From positions 661,419-725,418 of the forward strand of contig NZ_JAUHHD010000002.1 of NCBI RefSeq assembly GCF_030410515.1: DNA of 64,000 nt, in the 5' to 3' direction. A program made the translations under genes and the position numbers. Numbering within the stretch: the stretch's first letter is position 1; every line of letters starts with the position of its first letter. Source of the DNA: Arthrobacter sp. YD4 (GTDB lineage: Bacteria; Actinomycetota; Actinomycetes; Actinomycetales; Micrococcaceae). Under the pieces are notes generated by a model. It was not told the DNA's origin. It made no database searches and saw only the letters and a list, made by a program, of their open reading frames with translations. Positions 63,972 to 64,000 of the stretch are shown here, piece after piece.

Positions 63972-64000
63972 TGCGCACCGGAATCGCCACCGTCTGCCTC
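63971..64000 (+). CDS. Start of probable 3-dehydroshikimate dehydratase, cut by window edge
   Basis: Only ten codons are visible (MRTGIATVCL). This start, coupled by TGATG to a quinate/shikimate dehydrogenase, matches the N-terminus of the sugar-phosphate isomerase/epimerase-4-hydroxyphenylpyruvate dioxygenase fusion proteins that serve as 3-dehydroshikimate dehydratases (QuiC-like), producing protocatechuate. The call rests mainly on context. Confidence 0.5.
   Translation, partial: MRTGIATVCL

Overview
The window is chromosomal DNA of a high-GC Gram-positive bacterium, most likely an Arthrobacter-type member of the Micrococcaceae. Reasons: very high GC with strong C/G third-position bias; many GTG/TTG starts and leaderless genes; the actinobacterial origin-proximal layout murJ - Nudix - cca, GT87 membrane protein, rpsF-ssb-rpsR-rplI, dnaB; a WXG100 protein; and a csoR-copZ-copA operon. 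No phage, integrase, IS element, CRISPR array, rRNA or tRNA was seen.

Region 1 (1-4500): end of murJ, a Nudix hydrolase, cca and a histidine phosphatase, then about 1 kb without a normal-sized gene that holds three tiny ORFs with strong Shine-Dalgarno sequences, AT-rich palindromes and a perfect 12-bp GCAA-capped hairpin. Region 2 (4511-23998): a GT87-like glycosyltransferase, an FAD oxidoreductase, an ABC exporter divergent from a NarL-type two-component system, a transpeptidase lipoprotein, an ABC-F ATPase, a DeoR regulator with an MFS transporter, a PAP2-lipid kinase fusion, a second ABC exporter, an amino acid permease and an M18 aminopeptidase. Region 3 (24681-31021): rpsF-ssb-rpsR-rplI with a leader that can sequester the rpsF Shine-Dalgarno, a PhzF-like protein, an FMN reductase with a palindromic operator, and dnaB behind a cluster of DnaA-box-like sequences. 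Region 4 (31018-41697): thioesterase, MATE exporter, small membrane proteins, CGNR regulator, EamA transporter, orphan WXG100 protein, copper operon with two CsoR operators, and a BNR-repeat protein paired with a MoaD/ThiS-like protein.

Region 5 (41813-64000) is the most interesting. It reads as a catabolic block for methoxylated aromatic acids (vanillate, syringate, 3-O-methylgallate type). A five-gene Liv-type ABC importer and a PadR regulator are followed by two LigM-type tetrahydrofolate-dependent O-demethylases, C1-recycling genes (metF-like, purU), an aldehyde dehydrogenase, a VOC-type extradiol dioxygenase and a complete 4-oxalomesaconate lower pathway (tautomerase, PIG-L-type hydratase, aldolase), which should end in pyruvate plus oxaloacetate. 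A GntR/FCD regulator sits beside a VanR-like ATTG-N4-CAAT operator. At the right end an MHS transporter, an IclR regulator, quinate/shikimate dehydrogenase and the start of a probable 3-dehydroshikimate dehydratase could feed the same protocatechuate-level intermediate. Substrate assignments are inference from family and gene order.

One caution: positions 47281-47347 are an almost pure G25-C42 tract, very probably a sequencing or assembly artefact, so the join between padR and the first ligM-like gene should not be trusted.
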